Below, one piece after another: positions 36,068-49,318 of a stretch of 64,000 nucleotides of DNA; positions within the stretch are counted from its first letter, which is position 1; every line of letters starts with the position of its first letter. The DNA lies in NCBI RefSeq assembly GCF_012849375.1, contig NZ_CP051684.1, forward strand, positions 2,232,001 to 2,296,000. Reading direction: 5' to 3'. The translations under genes were made by a program, and so were the position numbers. The DNA is from Duganella dendranthematis. Its GTDB lineage: Bacteria; Pseudomonadota; Gammaproteobacteria; Burkholderiales; Burkholderiaceae_D. The notes beneath the pieces were generated by a model that worked only from the letters and a program-made list of their open reading frames with translations, had not been told where the DNA came from and searched no databases.

Positions 36068-36978
36068 ACGGTACCTTTGTCCATGATCTGCAAGAAGATA
36101 TCTTCCAGATCCGCTTGTTGCAGTTGCATGTCGTCGATGATGGCGCCCGATTCGCGCAGGCGCGCCAGGATTTGCTCGACTTCCGCATATTCATTGATGC
36201 GCAGGCTGTACTTCTTGCCGTGCTCGGACGCTTCCGGATGCGTGATCAGGTGGCGTAAATCGTCCGGCAGGTCGCCATGCTTCATGTTGACGATCAGCTG
36301 CGAGCCGGAGATGCGGCGGATCAGCGACGCCATGCTGTCCAGCGCCACCACCTGCCCCAGTTTGAGCATGGCGACCCGCTTGCACATGGCCTGCGCTTCT
36401 TCCAGATAGTGGGTGGTTAGCACCACGGTGTGGCCTTCGCGATTCAGGCGCGAGATGAACTTCCACAGCGTCTGGCGCAGTTCGACGTCGACACCGGCGG
36501 TCGGCTCATCGAGCACGATCACCGGCGGCTTGTGCACCAGCGCCTGCGCCACCAGCACGCGGCGCTTCATGCCGCCCGACAGCGCGCGCATATTGGTGTC
36601 GGCCTTGTTGGTCAGGTTGAGGTTGTGCATCACCTCGTCGATCCAGGCGTCGTTGTTTTTCAGGCCGAAGTAGCCTGATTGCAAACGCAGCGTCTCGCGC
36701 ACGGTGAAGAACGGGTCGAACACCAGTTCCTGCGGCACCACGCCGAGCTTCTTGCGCGCTTCGCGGAAATCGCTGACCACGTCGTGGCCGTGGATCTTGA
36801 CCGAACCGGCGTCTGGCCGGATCAGGCCGGCGATGATGGAAATCAGGGTGGTCTTGCCGGCGCCATTCGGCCCCAGCAGGCCAAAGAATTCGCCCTCTTC
36901 AATGCTGAGGGACACGCCGCCCAGTGCCTGGAGCGCCTTGTAGCGCTTCTCGACATTGCTAATTTGGATCGCTGTCAT
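36064..36978 (-). CDS. ABC transporter ATP-binding protein (YadG-like)
   Basis: A 304-residue ATPase: Walker A LGPNGAGKTT, ABC signature LSGGMKRRVLVAQAL, Walker B VIVLDEPTAGVD and switch His in TTHYLEEA. The last 80 residues form the C-terminal domain seen in drug/antibiotic-type ABC-2 ATPases. Pairs with the permease downstream. ATG 36978 starts the conserved IQISNVEKRY; an upstream in-frame extension is not similar to anything. Confidence 0.92.
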   Translation of the reverse strand: MTAIQISNVEKRYKALQALGGVSLSIEEGEFFGLLGPNGAGKTTLISIIAGLIRPDAGSVKIHGHDVVSDFREARKKLGVVPQELVFDPFFTVRETLRLQSGYFGLKNNDAWIDEVMHNLNLTNKADTNMRALSGGMKRRVLVAQALVHKPPVIVLDEPTAGVDVELRQTLWKFISRLNREGHTVVLTTHYLEEAQAMCKRVAMLKLGQVVALDSMASLIRRISGSQLIVNMKHGDLPDDLRHLITHPEASEHGKKYSLRINEYAEVEQILARLRESGAIIDDMQLQQADLEDIFLQIMDKGTV

Positions 36979-37067
36979 GCTTGACTTATCAATAAGGTTG
37001 CGGCGGCCGATGCGGCGCGCGCGAAGATGCTGCGGACGCCACAGCGCTGCGACTGTGGCAACGTTCA

Positions 37068-37073
37068 ATTATA
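37068..37073 (-). promoter_or_regulatory. Candidate -10 element upstream of the yadGH-like pair
   Basis: An exact TATAAT on the minus strand in the 158-base gap after mlaB, 90 bases before the ATPase start. No good -35 is visible at 17 bases, so an extended or activated promoter would be required. The gap also holds a 7-bp hairpin, CGGTCCG/CGGACCG (37087-37103), without a U run. Confidence 0.3.
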
Positions 37074-37136
37074 GGGGAAATTCAGTCGGTCCGAGCCGGA
37101 CCGGGGTTTACTGCAGGCGGCGGGGTGGGGCGGAGG

Positions 37137-37559
37137 TCAATGATGATGGTGGTTGGCCGAGTCGGCGGCCACGGCGGTCTTCTTGGCGAAGACCGTCTCC
37201 GGCGCCTTCACAGGCGCAAATTCATCGTGCGCCGGGTTGCGCGCCAGTGTCGGATCCTGCTCCAGCGGGACGTCCGGCGGGAACAGCAGCGAGCACACGC
37301 CGTACAGCTTGGTCAGGCTTTGCAGCGCCGGCGGCAGGTTTTTCAGTTCCAGCTTGATGCCGGCGTCGTGCGCGGCGCGCTGCCATGCCAGCATCACCGA
37401 CACCGACACCGAATCCACCGTCAACACATGGCGCAGGTCGAACGCGGTCTGGCCGGCCTTGATGGCGGCATAGCCACGCTGCAACGCCGCAGTGGCGTTG
37501 AGCACGGTCAGGGACGTGAGCGATTGCAGGTTGTCGATGGGATCGGTAACGGCGTTCAT
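37137..37559 (-). CDS. mlaB: STAS-domain protein MlaB
   Basis: A 140-residue STAS protein, the regulatory cytosolic subunit of the MlaFEDB complex. The core LTVLNATAALQRG...FDLRHVLTVDSVSVSVMLAWQRAA follows the STAS pattern, with D-S-V-S-V-S at the phosphorylation-like loop. A C-terminal extension of about 40 residues, ending in four His, goes beyond the domain. It follows mlaC after nine bases. Confidence 0.85.
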   Translation of the reverse strand: MNAVTDPIDNLQSLTSLTVLNATAALQRGYAAIKAGQTAFDLRHVLTVDSVSVSVMLAWQRAAHDAGIKLELKNLPPALQSLTKLYGVCSLLFPPDVPLEQDPTLARNPAHDEFAPVKAPETVFAKKTAVAADSANHHHH

Positions 37560-37568
37560 GGCGTCAGC

Positions 37569-38210
37569 TTATTTTTTTGGTGCAGCAGTGTTGAGGGGCT
37601 TGGCGGCCAGCGACTTGTTCTTCTCGGTCAGCGCCTTGATCAGGCCGTCGATGCCACCCTTCGAGATTTCCGAAGCGAAAGTGCCTTTGTAGGTCTCGAC
37701 CAGCCACGCGCCCAGCACGTTGATGTCGTAGATCTTCCAGCCGTTCGGGCCCTTGGCGACGCGGTAGTTCAGCGGAATCGGTTCGCCACGGGCCTGGTTG
37801 ACCTGCGAGCGCACTTCAACGTCGGTATCGGCCGGGTCAGCGCGCAGCGGCTTGAACTCAACGGTCTGGTCCTTCACCTGCGACAGCGCACCGGAGTAGG
37901 TGTACACCAGCAACTGGCGGAACTGCTCGGTCAGCGCTTTCTGCTGGTCCGGGCTGGCGTCGCGCCAGAAGCGGCCCGAGGCCAGCGAGGTCATGCGCTG
38001 GAAGTCGACGTACGGCAGGATCTTGGTTTCCACCAGGTCGATGACTTTTTTGGTGTCGCCGGCCTGGATGGCCTTGTCGCTCTTAGCGGTGTTGAGCACG
38101 TCCGAGCTGATGCGTTTGACCAGCGCGTCCGGCGCTTCGTCAGCAGCGTGGGCGGCGTTGAACGCCAATGCAACGGTAGCCAGAGCGATAAATTGTTTGA
38201 TGAAGTTCAT
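37569..38210 (-). CDS. mlaC: Periplasmic phospholipid-binding protein MlaC
   Basis: A 213-residue protein with signal peptide (MNFIKQFIALATVALAFNAAHA) and the MlaC/Ttg2D domain: PYVDFQRMTSLASGRFWRDA, FRQLLVYTYSGAL, and GWKIYDINVLGAWLVETYKG. It shuttles phospholipid between MlaA at the outer membrane and MlaD at the inner membrane. The C-terminal tail is rich in Lys, Ala and Pro. Confidence 0.94.
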   Translation of the reverse strand: MNFIKQFIALATVALAFNAAHAADEAPDALVKRISSDVLNTAKSDKAIQAGDTKKVIDLVETKILPYVDFQRMTSLASGRFWRDASPDQQKALTEQFRQLLVYTYSGALSQVKDQTVEFKPLRADPADTDVEVRSQVNQARGEPIPLNYRVAKGPNGWKIYDINVLGAWLVETYKGTFASEISKGGIDGLIKALTEKNKSLAAKPLNTAAPKK

Positions 38211-38239
38211 TGTCTATGCCTTATGAGTGGTTCTTCAGG

Positions 38240-39046
38240 TCACTGGCTGTCAGGTTTTGCAGCCGGTGTGCCGGAGTTTAACTCTTTTGCCGCCGGTTCG
38301 GATGACACGGGGGCAGAAGTTTCAGCAGTATCATCTTTTTCCACTTTACGTGGCGCATAGTCGGCATCCGGATGAATCTGGCTCTCGCGGCGCTGCAGAT
38401 AACCGTCGCGCAGGAACTCGTAGCGGTCCAGCGACGCGGCTTCCAGCAGGGTCGAGGCGTCCAGCAGGCCGGCGCGGGTGTCGACCACGCGCAGCACGGC
38501 GCCCATGTTACGCACATTGGTCGGATCCTTGTAGCGCCAGATGTCGCCGGCGAAATCGGCCGGCAGCGCCACCGTGTCACGCACGGTGGACGGTCCCAGC
38601 AGCGGCAGCACCAGGTACGGACCGGAACTCACGCCCCATACGCCCAGCGTCTGGCCAAAGTCTTCCTTGTGCTTCGGCAGACCGGCTTCCGAGGCGATGT
38701 CGAACAGGCCGAGGATACCCAGCGTCGAGTTCAGCGCGAAGCGGGTGACGTCGGTCATGCCGGCTTCGCCGTTACCTTGCAAGAACTGATTGACGGCGGT
38801 CCAGGCATCGCCCAGATTGCCGAAGAAGTTGCCCACGCCGGTCTGCACAAAGCTCGGGGTGATGTTTTTATAGCCGGTGGCCACTGGTTTCAGCGCATAT
38901 TCGTCAACTTTATCGTTGAAATTGAACATGGCGCGGTTGTAGCCTTCGTACGGATCGCGCGGATTCGGGCCGGCGCAACCGGCCACCAGCATGGTGACGC
39001 CCAGCGCCAGCGCAACCTGACGGAATTGTTTTACGGTACGGCTCAT
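38240..39046 (-). CDS. mlaA: Outer-membrane lipoprotein MlaA (VacJ)
   Basis: A 268-residue lipoprotein; lipobox VAGC at about residue 24. The MlaA core is clear: DPYEGYNRAMFNFNDKVDEY, NFFGNLGDAWTAVNQFLQG, RFALNSTLGILGLFDIASEAGL, and GPYLVLPLLGPSTVRDTV. MlaA removes mislocalised phospholipid from the outer leaflet. In E. coli mlaA is unlinked; here it is within the operon, starting at the mlaD stop (TAATG). The C-terminal 40 residues are acidic and Ser/Pro-rich. Confidence 0.95.
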   Translation of the reverse strand: MSRTVKQFRQVALALGVTMLVAGCAGPNPRDPYEGYNRAMFNFNDKVDEYALKPVATGYKNITPSFVQTGVGNFFGNLGDAWTAVNQFLQGNGEAGMTDVTRFALNSTLGILGLFDIASEAGLPKHKEDFGQTLGVWGVSSGPYLVLPLLGPSTVRDTVALPADFAGDIWRYKDPTNVRNMGAVLRVVDTRAGLLDASTLLEAASLDRYEFLRDGYLQRRESQIHPDADYAPRKVEKDDTAETSAPVSSEPAAKELNSGTPAAKPDSQ

Positions 39047-39516
39047 TATTTATTGTCCTTTCCTTCGGCAGCCTTGCTATAGATGAACTGATTGATCAGG
39101 TCTTCCAGCACGGTTGCCGATTGGGTCCGGGCGATCTTGTCGCCGGCCACCAGATTGTTAGTATCGCCACCGGCATCAATGCCGACATATTGTTCGCCCA
39201 GCAGGCCGGCCGTCAAAATCTTCGCCGAGCTATCCTTAGGGAATTTGTAATTCTCTTCCATATTTAAGGTTACCAGCGCCTGATAGCTCTTGTCATCAAA
39301 CTTGATCTCTCCCACACGGCCGACCACCACGCCGGCGGCCTTGACCGCTGCTTGCGGACGCAGGCTGCCGATATTGTCGAATTTGGCGCTGATGGCGTAG
39401 GTTTTGCCCCAGGACAGCGAACTGGTATTGCCGGCCTTGAGCGCCAGGAACATCAATGCGGCCACGCCGATGACGATAAACAGACCGACCCAGACATCCA
39501 GAGATTTACGTTGCAT
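39046..39516 (-). CDS. mlaD: MlaD, MCE-domain phospholipid transport protein
   Basis: A 156-residue inner-membrane protein: cytoplasmic start (KSLDVWVGLFIVIGVAALMF) leading into a single helix, then one MCE domain (ISAKFDNIGSLRPQAAVKAAGVVVGRV, YKFPKDSSAKILTAGLLGEQYVGI). MlaD hexamers make the hydrophobic channel over MlaFE. Length is typical of the single-MCE type. Confidence 0.94.
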   Translation of the reverse strand: MQRKSLDVWVGLFIVIGVAALMFLALKAGNTSSLSWGKTYAISAKFDNIGSLRPQAAVKAAGVVVGRVGEIKFDDKSYQALVTLNMEENYKFPKDSSAKILTAGLLGEQYVGIDAGGDTNNLVAGDKIARTQSATVLEDLINQFIYSKAAEGKDNK

Positions 39517-39540
39517 AATTATTCCTCAGTTCTAATCTTT

Positions 39541-40326
39541 TTATTTGCTAAACATCAGCGCCGTCATCATGAAGTCCAGCCACCAGATCATCAGCGACGA
39601 GATCACGACGGTGCGGGTGGTGGCGCGCGCCACATCTTCCGGCGTCGGCTGCGCTTCGTAGCCCTGGTACAGGGCGATGAAGGTGATCGCCACGCCAAAC
39701 ACCACGCTCTTGGCAAAGCCGTTAATAATATCTTTCCAGAAGTCGACCCCGCCCTGCATCTGCGACCAGAAGGCGCCGTCGTCGACGCCGATCAGCTGCA
39801 CGCCGACCAGCCAGCCGCCCAGCACGCCGACGGCGCTGAACATCGACGCCAGCAGCGGTACCGACAGCGCGCCGGCCCAGAAACGCGGCGCCAGCACGCG
39901 CTGGATCGGATTGACGGCCATCATTTCCATGGCGGACAGTTGCTCGCCGGCCTTCATCAGGCCGATTTCGGCGGTCAGCGAGGTGCCGGCGCGGCCTGCG
40001 AACAGCAGCGCGGTGATGACCGGGCCCAGTTCACGGGTCAGGCCCAGCGCCACCAGCAGGCCCAGCGATTGCTCAGCACCGTATTTATTCAGCGTGTAAT
40101 AACCCTGCAGGCCGAGCACCATGCCGACGAACAGGCCGGACAGGGTGATGATCAGCACCGAATAATTGCCGATGAAATGCAGCTGCTCGATTACCAGCCC
40201 CGGCCGGCGCAACAAGCCGGGCGACACGCCCAGCATATTGGCGAAGGTACGGAAACCATAGCCGATGCTTTCCACATAGTCGCGCAGCGGCGCGCCCAGG
40301 CGGGACAACCAATTCTTTACACTCAT
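39541..40326 (-). CDS. mlaE: MlaE, phospholipid ABC transporter permease
   Basis: A 261-residue permease of the MlaE family with about five to six helices. Motifs: QLHFIGNYSVLIITLSGLFVGMVL, ELGPVITALLFAGRAGTSLTAEIGLMK, and EQLSAMEMMAVNPIQRVLAPR, the coupling segment that contacts MlaF. ATG 40326 overlaps the mlaF stop by four bases. Confidence 0.95.
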   Translation of the reverse strand: MSVKNWLSRLGAPLRDYVESIGYGFRTFANMLGVSPGLLRRPGLVIEQLHFIGNYSVLIITLSGLFVGMVLGLQGYYTLNKYGAEQSLGLLVALGLTRELGPVITALLFAGRAGTSLTAEIGLMKAGEQLSAMEMMAVNPIQRVLAPRFWAGALSVPLLASMFSAVGVLGGWLVGVQLIGVDDGAFWSQMQGGVDFWKDIINGFAKSVVFGVAITFIALYQGYEAQPTPEDVARATTRTVVISSLMIWWLDFMMTALMFSK

Positions 40327-41138
40327 ACATGCACTCCCAGGCCCAGATCGTCGGCCAGGGACTTGCCTGGATAGTGGAACGGCACCGGGCCGTCGGCTTC
40401 TGCGTTGACGAACTGCTTCACATACGGATCGGTGGACACGCTCATTTCAGCCGGCGTGCCATGCGCAACAATTTTGCCCTGCGACAGGAAATACACATAG
40501 TCGGCAATGGCAAAGCTTTCCTTGACGTCGTGCGACACCAGGATGGTGGTCGAGCCCAGCGCCGTGTTCAGGTTGCGAATCAGGTTGGCGGTGACGCCCA
40601 TCGAGATCGGATCCAGGCCGGCGAACGGCTCGTCATACATAATCAGTTCCGGGTCCAGCGCGATCGAACGCGCGAGCGCCACGCGGCGCGCCATGCCGCC
40701 GGAGATTTCACCCGGTTTCAGCTTGGCGGCGTTGCGCAGGCCCACGGCTTGCAACTTCATCAACACCAGGTTGCGGATCAGCTCTTCCGGCAGGTCGGTA
40801 TGCTCGCGCAGCGGGAAGGCGACGTTCTCGAACACGGTCAGGTCGGTAAACAGTGCGCCGTGCTGGAACAGCATGCCCATCTTGCGGCGCAATAGGTACA
40901 GGCCGGCGGTATTGAGCTTGTGCACCACCTGGCCCTGCACCTTGACCTGGCCGCGCTGCGGGCGCAACTGGCCGCCGATCAGGCGCAACACGGTGGTCTT
41001 GCCACTGCCGGAGCCGCCCATGATTGCAACCACCTTCCCGCGCGGGAAGTCCATGTTCAAGCCGGTCAGGATCGCGCGCTTGCCATAGGAAAAGTGTAAA
41101 TCACGGATTTCGACTAGATTTGGCACGACTGAACTCAT
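40323..41138 (-). CDS. mlaF: MlaF, phospholipid ABC transporter ATPase
   Basis: A 271-residue ATPase with Walker A MGGSGSGKTT, signature ISGGMARRVALARS, Walker B LIMYDEPFAGLDP and switch His in LVSHDVKE. The FQHGALFTDLTVFENVAFPL segment is characteristic of MlaF. First gene of the mlaFED-A-CB operon; its promoter should lie in the 41.14-41.3 kb gap. Confidence 0.95.
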   Translation of the reverse strand: MSSVVPNLVEIRDLHFSYGKRAILTGLNMDFPRGKVVAIMGGSGSGKTTVLRLIGGQLRPQRGQVKVQGQVVHKLNTAGLYLLRRKMGMLFQHGALFTDLTVFENVAFPLREHTDLPEELIRNLVLMKLQAVGLRNAAKLKPGEISGGMARRVALARSIALDPELIMYDEPFAGLDPISMGVTANLIRNLNTALGSTTILVSHDVKESFAIADYVYFLSQGKIVAHGTPAEMSVSTDPYVKQFVNAEADGPVPFHYPGKSLADDLGLGVHV

Positions 41139-41303
41139 TTTTTGGAATGGCCGTATTGTAGTGCAGAAACGTCAATCTCTGCTGAGGGCCCCTCCGGAGC
41201 GGGGCAAAAAGTCGGATAACAATACAGATAATACAACACTACTGAACCCAAAGTCAGCAATTTACACCGGGAACGAAATGTTACATTCAGTACAGTCTTA
41301 CAT

Positions 41304-41345
41304 AAAAAAACCGGACACGGTCGGGGATCGCCCGTCCGTATCCGG
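41304..41345 (-). terminator. Rho-independent terminator of gltBD
   Basis: Imperfect long stem between CCGGACACGG (41311-41320) and CCGTATCCGG (41336-41345), extended inward by CGGGG/CCCG pairs. On the minus strand it is followed by seven T (complement of 41304-41310). It lies just after gltD. The rest of the 41.14-41.38 kb gap, which should hold the mlaF promoter, shows no coding sequence. Confidence 0.85.
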
Positions 41346-41382
41346 CAGAGAATCAGGCCGAACCTGATTACCGCGTCAGGGA

Positions 41383-42846
41383 TTACCGCGGCAACTCGGA
41401 ACTGCCCATCAGGAACTCATCGACCGCGCGCGCGCACTGGCGGCCTTCGCGGATCGCCCACACCACCAGCGACTGGCCACGGCGCATGTCGCCGGCGGCA
41501 AAGACTTTGGCTGCGGAAGTTTTGTAGCAGCCCTCACCATCGGTGCTGGCCTTGGCGTTGCCGCGTGCATCTTTGTCCACTGCGAACGCATCCAGGATGG
41601 TGGCGACCGGCGACACGAAGCCCATGGCCAGGAACACCAGATCGGCTTTCATTTCGAATTCCGAGTTCGGCACTTCCGCCATCTTGCCGTCTTTCCACTC
41701 GACGCGGCAGGCGATCAGCTTCTCGACCTTGCCGCCCTTGCCCTCCAGGCGCTTGGTGGCCACCGCCCAGTCGCGCTCGCAACCCTCTTCGTGCGACGAC
41801 GAAGTGCGCAGCTTGGTCGGCCAGTATGGCCAGACCAGCGGCTTGTTTTCTTGTTCCGGCGGCATCGGCATCAGTTCAAACTGGGTCACCGACGCGGCGC
41901 CGTGGCGGTTGGAGGTGCCGACACAGTCGGAACCGGTATCGCCGCCGCCGATCACCACCACGTGCTTGCCGGTGGCCTTGATCTGGTCTTTCACCTTGTC
42001 GCCGGCGTTAACCTTGTTTTGCTGCGGCAGGAAATCCATGGCGAAATGCACGCCTTTCAGCTCACGGCCCGGCACCGGCAGGTCGCGCGGCGATTCGGAA
42101 CCACCGGCCAGCACCACGGCGTCGAAGTCTTTTTGCAGGTCTTCCGGGAAAATGGTTTCCTTGGCCCAGTTATTGACGTTGGCCGGGAAGTCTTTGCCGA
42201 TCAGCACGCTGGTGCGGAAGGTCACGCCTTCGGCTTCCATCTGCTTGACGCGACGGTCGATGTGCGACTTTTCCATCTTGAAGTCGGGAATGCCGTAGCG
42301 CAGCAGGCCGCCGACGCGGTCGGCTTTTTCAAACACGGTGACGGCGTGGCCGGCGCGCGCCAGCTGCTGGGCGGCGGCCAGGCCGGCAGGACCGGAACCG
42401 ACCACGGCGACTTTCTTGCCGGTCTGCTTGCTTGGCGGCTGAGGGACGACCCAGCCGTGTTCCCAGCCCTCGTCGATGATCTTGTGCTCGATAGACTTGA
42501 TGCCGACCGGATCTTCGCTGATGCCCAGGGTACAGGCCGATTCGCACGGCGCCGGGCAGATGCGGCCGGTGAATTCCGGGAAGTTGTTGGTCGAATGCAG
42601 CGTGTCCAGCGCTTCGCGGTAGTTGCCGCGATAGACCAGATCGTTCCAGTCCGGAATGATGTTGTTGACCGGGCAGCCGTTGTTGCAGAACGGGATGCCG
42701 CAGTCCATGCAGCGCGCGCCCTGGATCTTGGCTTGCTCGTTAGTCAGCGGAATGACGAACTCCGCGTAGTTTTTCAGGCGCGTTGCTGGCGGCAGATAGC
42801 TTTCTTCCTGACGCTGGAATTCCATGAAGCCGGTGATTTTACCCAC
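41383..42846 (-). CDS. gltD: Glutamate synthase (NADPH) small subunit
   Basis: A 487-residue flavoprotein: N-terminal iron-sulfur cysteines ([14 protein letters not shown] at about 46-59 and CPAPCESAC at about 97-105), FAD-binding [19 protein letters not shown], and NADPH-binding [11 protein letters not shown]. It passes electrons from NADPH to GltB. GTG 42846 is the start, with AAGGAA about 8 bases upstream, 33 bases after gltB. Confidence 0.95.
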   Translation of the reverse strand: MGKITGFMEFQRQEESYLPPATRLKNYAEFVIPLTNEQAKIQGARCMDCGIPFCNNGCPVNNIIPDWNDLVYRGNYREALDTLHSTNNFPEFTGRICPAPCESACTLGISEDPVGIKSIEHKIIDEGWEHGWVVPQPPSKQTGKKVAVVGSGPAGLAAAQQLARAGHAVTVFEKADRVGGLLRYGIPDFKMEKSHIDRRVKQMEAEGVTFRTSVLIGKDFPANVNNWAKETIFPEDLQKDFDAVVLAGGSESPRDLPVPGRELKGVHFAMDFLPQQNKVNAGDKVKDQIKATGKHVVVIGGGDTGSDCVGTSNRHGAASVTQFELMPMPPEQENKPLVWPYWPTKLRTSSSHEEGCERDWAVATKRLEGKGGKVEKLIACRVEWKDGKMAEVPNSEFEMKADLVFLAMGFVSPVATILDAFAVDKDARGNAKASTDGEGCYKTSAAKVFAAGDMRRGQSLVVWAIREGRQCARAVDEFLMGSSELPR

Positions 42847-42879
42847 GATATTTTTCCTTCGTAATCTTGTGACGCTGGC

Positions 42880-47604
<4,725 letters not shown>

Positions 47605-47721
47605 GGCTAAACTCCAAAACTGATTGGCTTGAGGGACAAGATTAGTGCAACGCAGCGTAAACCTCAAGCATAACAATTAGGGTCGGAGTCGGATTAAATT
47701 TTCCTCAGAAGCTTATTTATT

Positions 47722-48512
47722 TAAATGGGGACAGAGTGGAGCGCTATTCGGCGGAAGGCTTTATTTTGAATGGCCGGCCCCGTTTTGCCGGCAATACCTG
47801 GCGTTTCATCTTCTTCTGCAGGGCGGTCTGGAACTGCTGCGAGCCCAGCGGCCAGCCTTTGAGCAAGGCGTTACTAATTAAAGTGATTTCATCGGCGCTC
47901 AGAGCCGGCTCTGACAGCGCGCTGTAGGCCGCCTCCCGCTGGAATGGCGTGTTGCCCAGTTCCCAGACCTTGGCATGGTCAGTCACCAGTCCGTCCGGAC
48001 GGATGCCGGCGTGGTGACAATAGCTCGACCAAGGATAATCCTCGGCGCGCGCGACCAGGCCGTTGCGCACCGGGTTGAACTCGATATAACGGCTGCACAA
48101 CATAAAGTAGGCGTCGGCATCAATCAGCGAAGTTTTGTATCTTCCGTTCCACAAAGTTCCACTGCGGACATACTTTTGATTGAAATAGGGCACGTAATAG
48201 CGGCCGACCCACTGCATCATCTGGCCCAAACCGTTGTCGTCGGACGGCGTCAGCAGCAAATGCAGGTGATTCGGCATCAGGCAATAGGCGTGGATGGCGA
48301 CTCTGTAGGTCTTGGCGGCGGTGCGCAGCCAGCCGAGAAAGGTTTGATAGTCTTCGGCGTCGAGGAACACATCCTGGTTGTTGAGGCCGGTCTGGATGAC
48401 GTGGTGGGGCTGATTCGGAACGATTAAGCGGGGCAGGCGAGCCATACAGATAACAAAAAAGGGTAGATCGAAATACGATTCTACCCTTGTTGCTTGACTC
48501 TGTCCCTATTTA
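47722..48512. mobile_element. RAYT element with inverted flanking repeats
   Basis: A transposase-like gene bounded by near-identical inverted repeats: TAAATGGGGACAGAGT (47722-47737) and, inverted, TAAATAGGGACAGAGT (48497-48512), one mismatch in 16. Between the gene start and the right repeat is an imperfect hairpin (48461-48486, arms GGGTAG and CTACCC with inner TCG/CGA). The unit lies between gltB and the response-regulator gene. No target duplication is evident. RAYTs are usually single-copy domesticated genes, so it may not move as a unit. Confidence 0.65.
47744..48445 (-). CDS. REP-associated tyrosine transposase (RAYT, Y1/HUH)
   Basis: A 233-residue Y1-transposase-family protein. It starts MARLPRLIVPNQPHHVIQTG; the HUH motif is in MPNHLHLLL (His60, His62); the catalytic Tyr is among GRYYVPYFNQKY (about 83-91), followed by the RAYT hallmark SGTLWNGRYK. 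A C-terminal basic segment (KKMKRQVLPAKRGRPFK) probably binds DNA. RAYTs bind and cleave REP palindromes in single-stranded form. The gene looks intact. Confidence 0.88.
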   Translation of the reverse strand: MARLPRLIVPNQPHHVIQTGLNNQDVFLDAEDYQTFLGWLRTAAKTYRVAIHAYCLMPNHLHLLLTPSDDNGLGQMMQWVGRYYVPYFNQKYVRSGTLWNGRYKTSLIDADAYFMLCSRYIEFNPVRNGLVARAEDYPWSSYCHHAGIRPDGLVTDHAKVWELGNTPFQREAAYSALSEPALSADEITLISNALLKGWPLGSQQFQTALQKKMKRQVLPAKRGRPFKIKPSAE

Positions 48513-48535
48513 GCACCCCGCACTGCGCGAACCCC

Positions 48536-48565
48536 GGGGTCTGACCCCGTACGGGGTCAGACCCC
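48536..48565. repeat. 30-base perfect palindrome (REP-like), copy 1
   Basis: A perfect 15+15 palindrome whose left arm is GGGGTCTGACCCCGT. Its core GGGTCTGACCCC-NN-GGGGTCAGACCC is shared with 62724-62749. Each arm contains its own smaller palindrome (GGGGTCTGACCCC), so alternative folds are possible. It lies 24 bases outside the RAYT right repeat and just after the response-regulator stop. Confidence 0.85.
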
Positions 48566-48583
48566 TCTGCCGCCTTGCGGGTT

Positions 48584-49264
48584 TCAGGACAGGTTGAAAC
48601 TGGCCGACAGGCTGTAGCCTTCGCCGTAGGCGCTGCGCAGCGGCAGGTCTTGGCCGAGGCCGGTACGGGCTTTCTTGCGCAGGCGATACACCAACATATC
48701 GACCCGGCGGCCGGCGTCCGGATCGTCGCCGCCAATACCGGCCACGATGACCTGGCGCGGCACCGGCCGGGTGTTAATCGTCAACAGATGCAGGAAATTG
48801 CATTCCTTTTCGGTCAGCGTGATGGCCATGCCCTGCAACTCCAATTGGCGCGCGCTTACTTTCAGCGTCCACTTGCTTGGCAGCGGGATCGTCTCCTGCG
48901 GGCCGACGCGACGGTCGAGCGCCTCAATGTGCGCCGCCAGTTCCGGGAATTTGATAGGCTTGGTCAGGTAGTGGTCCGCGCCAAGGCGCAGGCCCAGGAT
49001 GCGATTGTCGAACGCCACCCGGCCGGTCAGCACCAGCAAGCCGATCTGCGGATACAGCTGGCGCATGCGGGGGATGACGTTGAAACCATCCTCGTCCGGC
49101 AGGCCCAGGTCCAGCACGACCACGCCAACGTTGCCCTGGCTCAAAGCCGACCACATGTCGCTGGCGTTGTTGGTGATGTGCACTTCGTGTTCAAGTTCAG
49201 TCAGGAACTCCGCCATCTCCTCGGCGTAGTCCAGATTGTCTTCCACGATGAGTATTTGCGTCAT
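48584..49264 (-). CDS. OmpR-type response regulator
   Basis: A 226-residue response regulator: receiver domain with phospho-acceptor Asp in VVVLDLGLPDEDG (about 52), Thr80 and Lys102 (TKPIKF), followed by a winged-helix DNA-binding domain (LTEKECNFLHLL, then VDMLVYRLRKKA and SAYGEGYSL). ATG 49264 starts MTQILIVEDN. It follows the kinase gene by 54 bases on the same strand and should be its partner. Targets unknown. Confidence 0.9.
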   Translation of the reverse strand: MTQILIVEDNLDYAEEMAEFLTELEHEVHITNNASDMWSALSQGNVGVVVLDLGLPDEDGFNVIPRMRQLYPQIGLLVLTGRVAFDNRILGLRLGADHYLTKPIKFPELAAHIEALDRRVGPQETIPLPSKWTLKVSARQLELQGMAITLTEKECNFLHLLTINTRPVPRQVIVAGIGGDDPDAGRRVDMLVYRLRKKARTGLGQDLPLRSAYGEGYSLSASFNLS

Positions 49265-49318
49265 TGATGCGCCACTTCGTTCAATTGTTGAGCAAATTGT
49301 GCCCAAAACTTGGGACAA

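Noticed and set aside
41161..41367. A 68-codon plus-strand frame between mlaF and gltD
   Set aside because: It runs through the gltBD terminator and has a non-protein-like composition.
47722..48512. Calling the RAYT unit an active insertion sequence
   Set aside because: RAYTs are generally single-copy; no target duplication or second copy of the gene is visible here, so mobility of the unit is not claimed.
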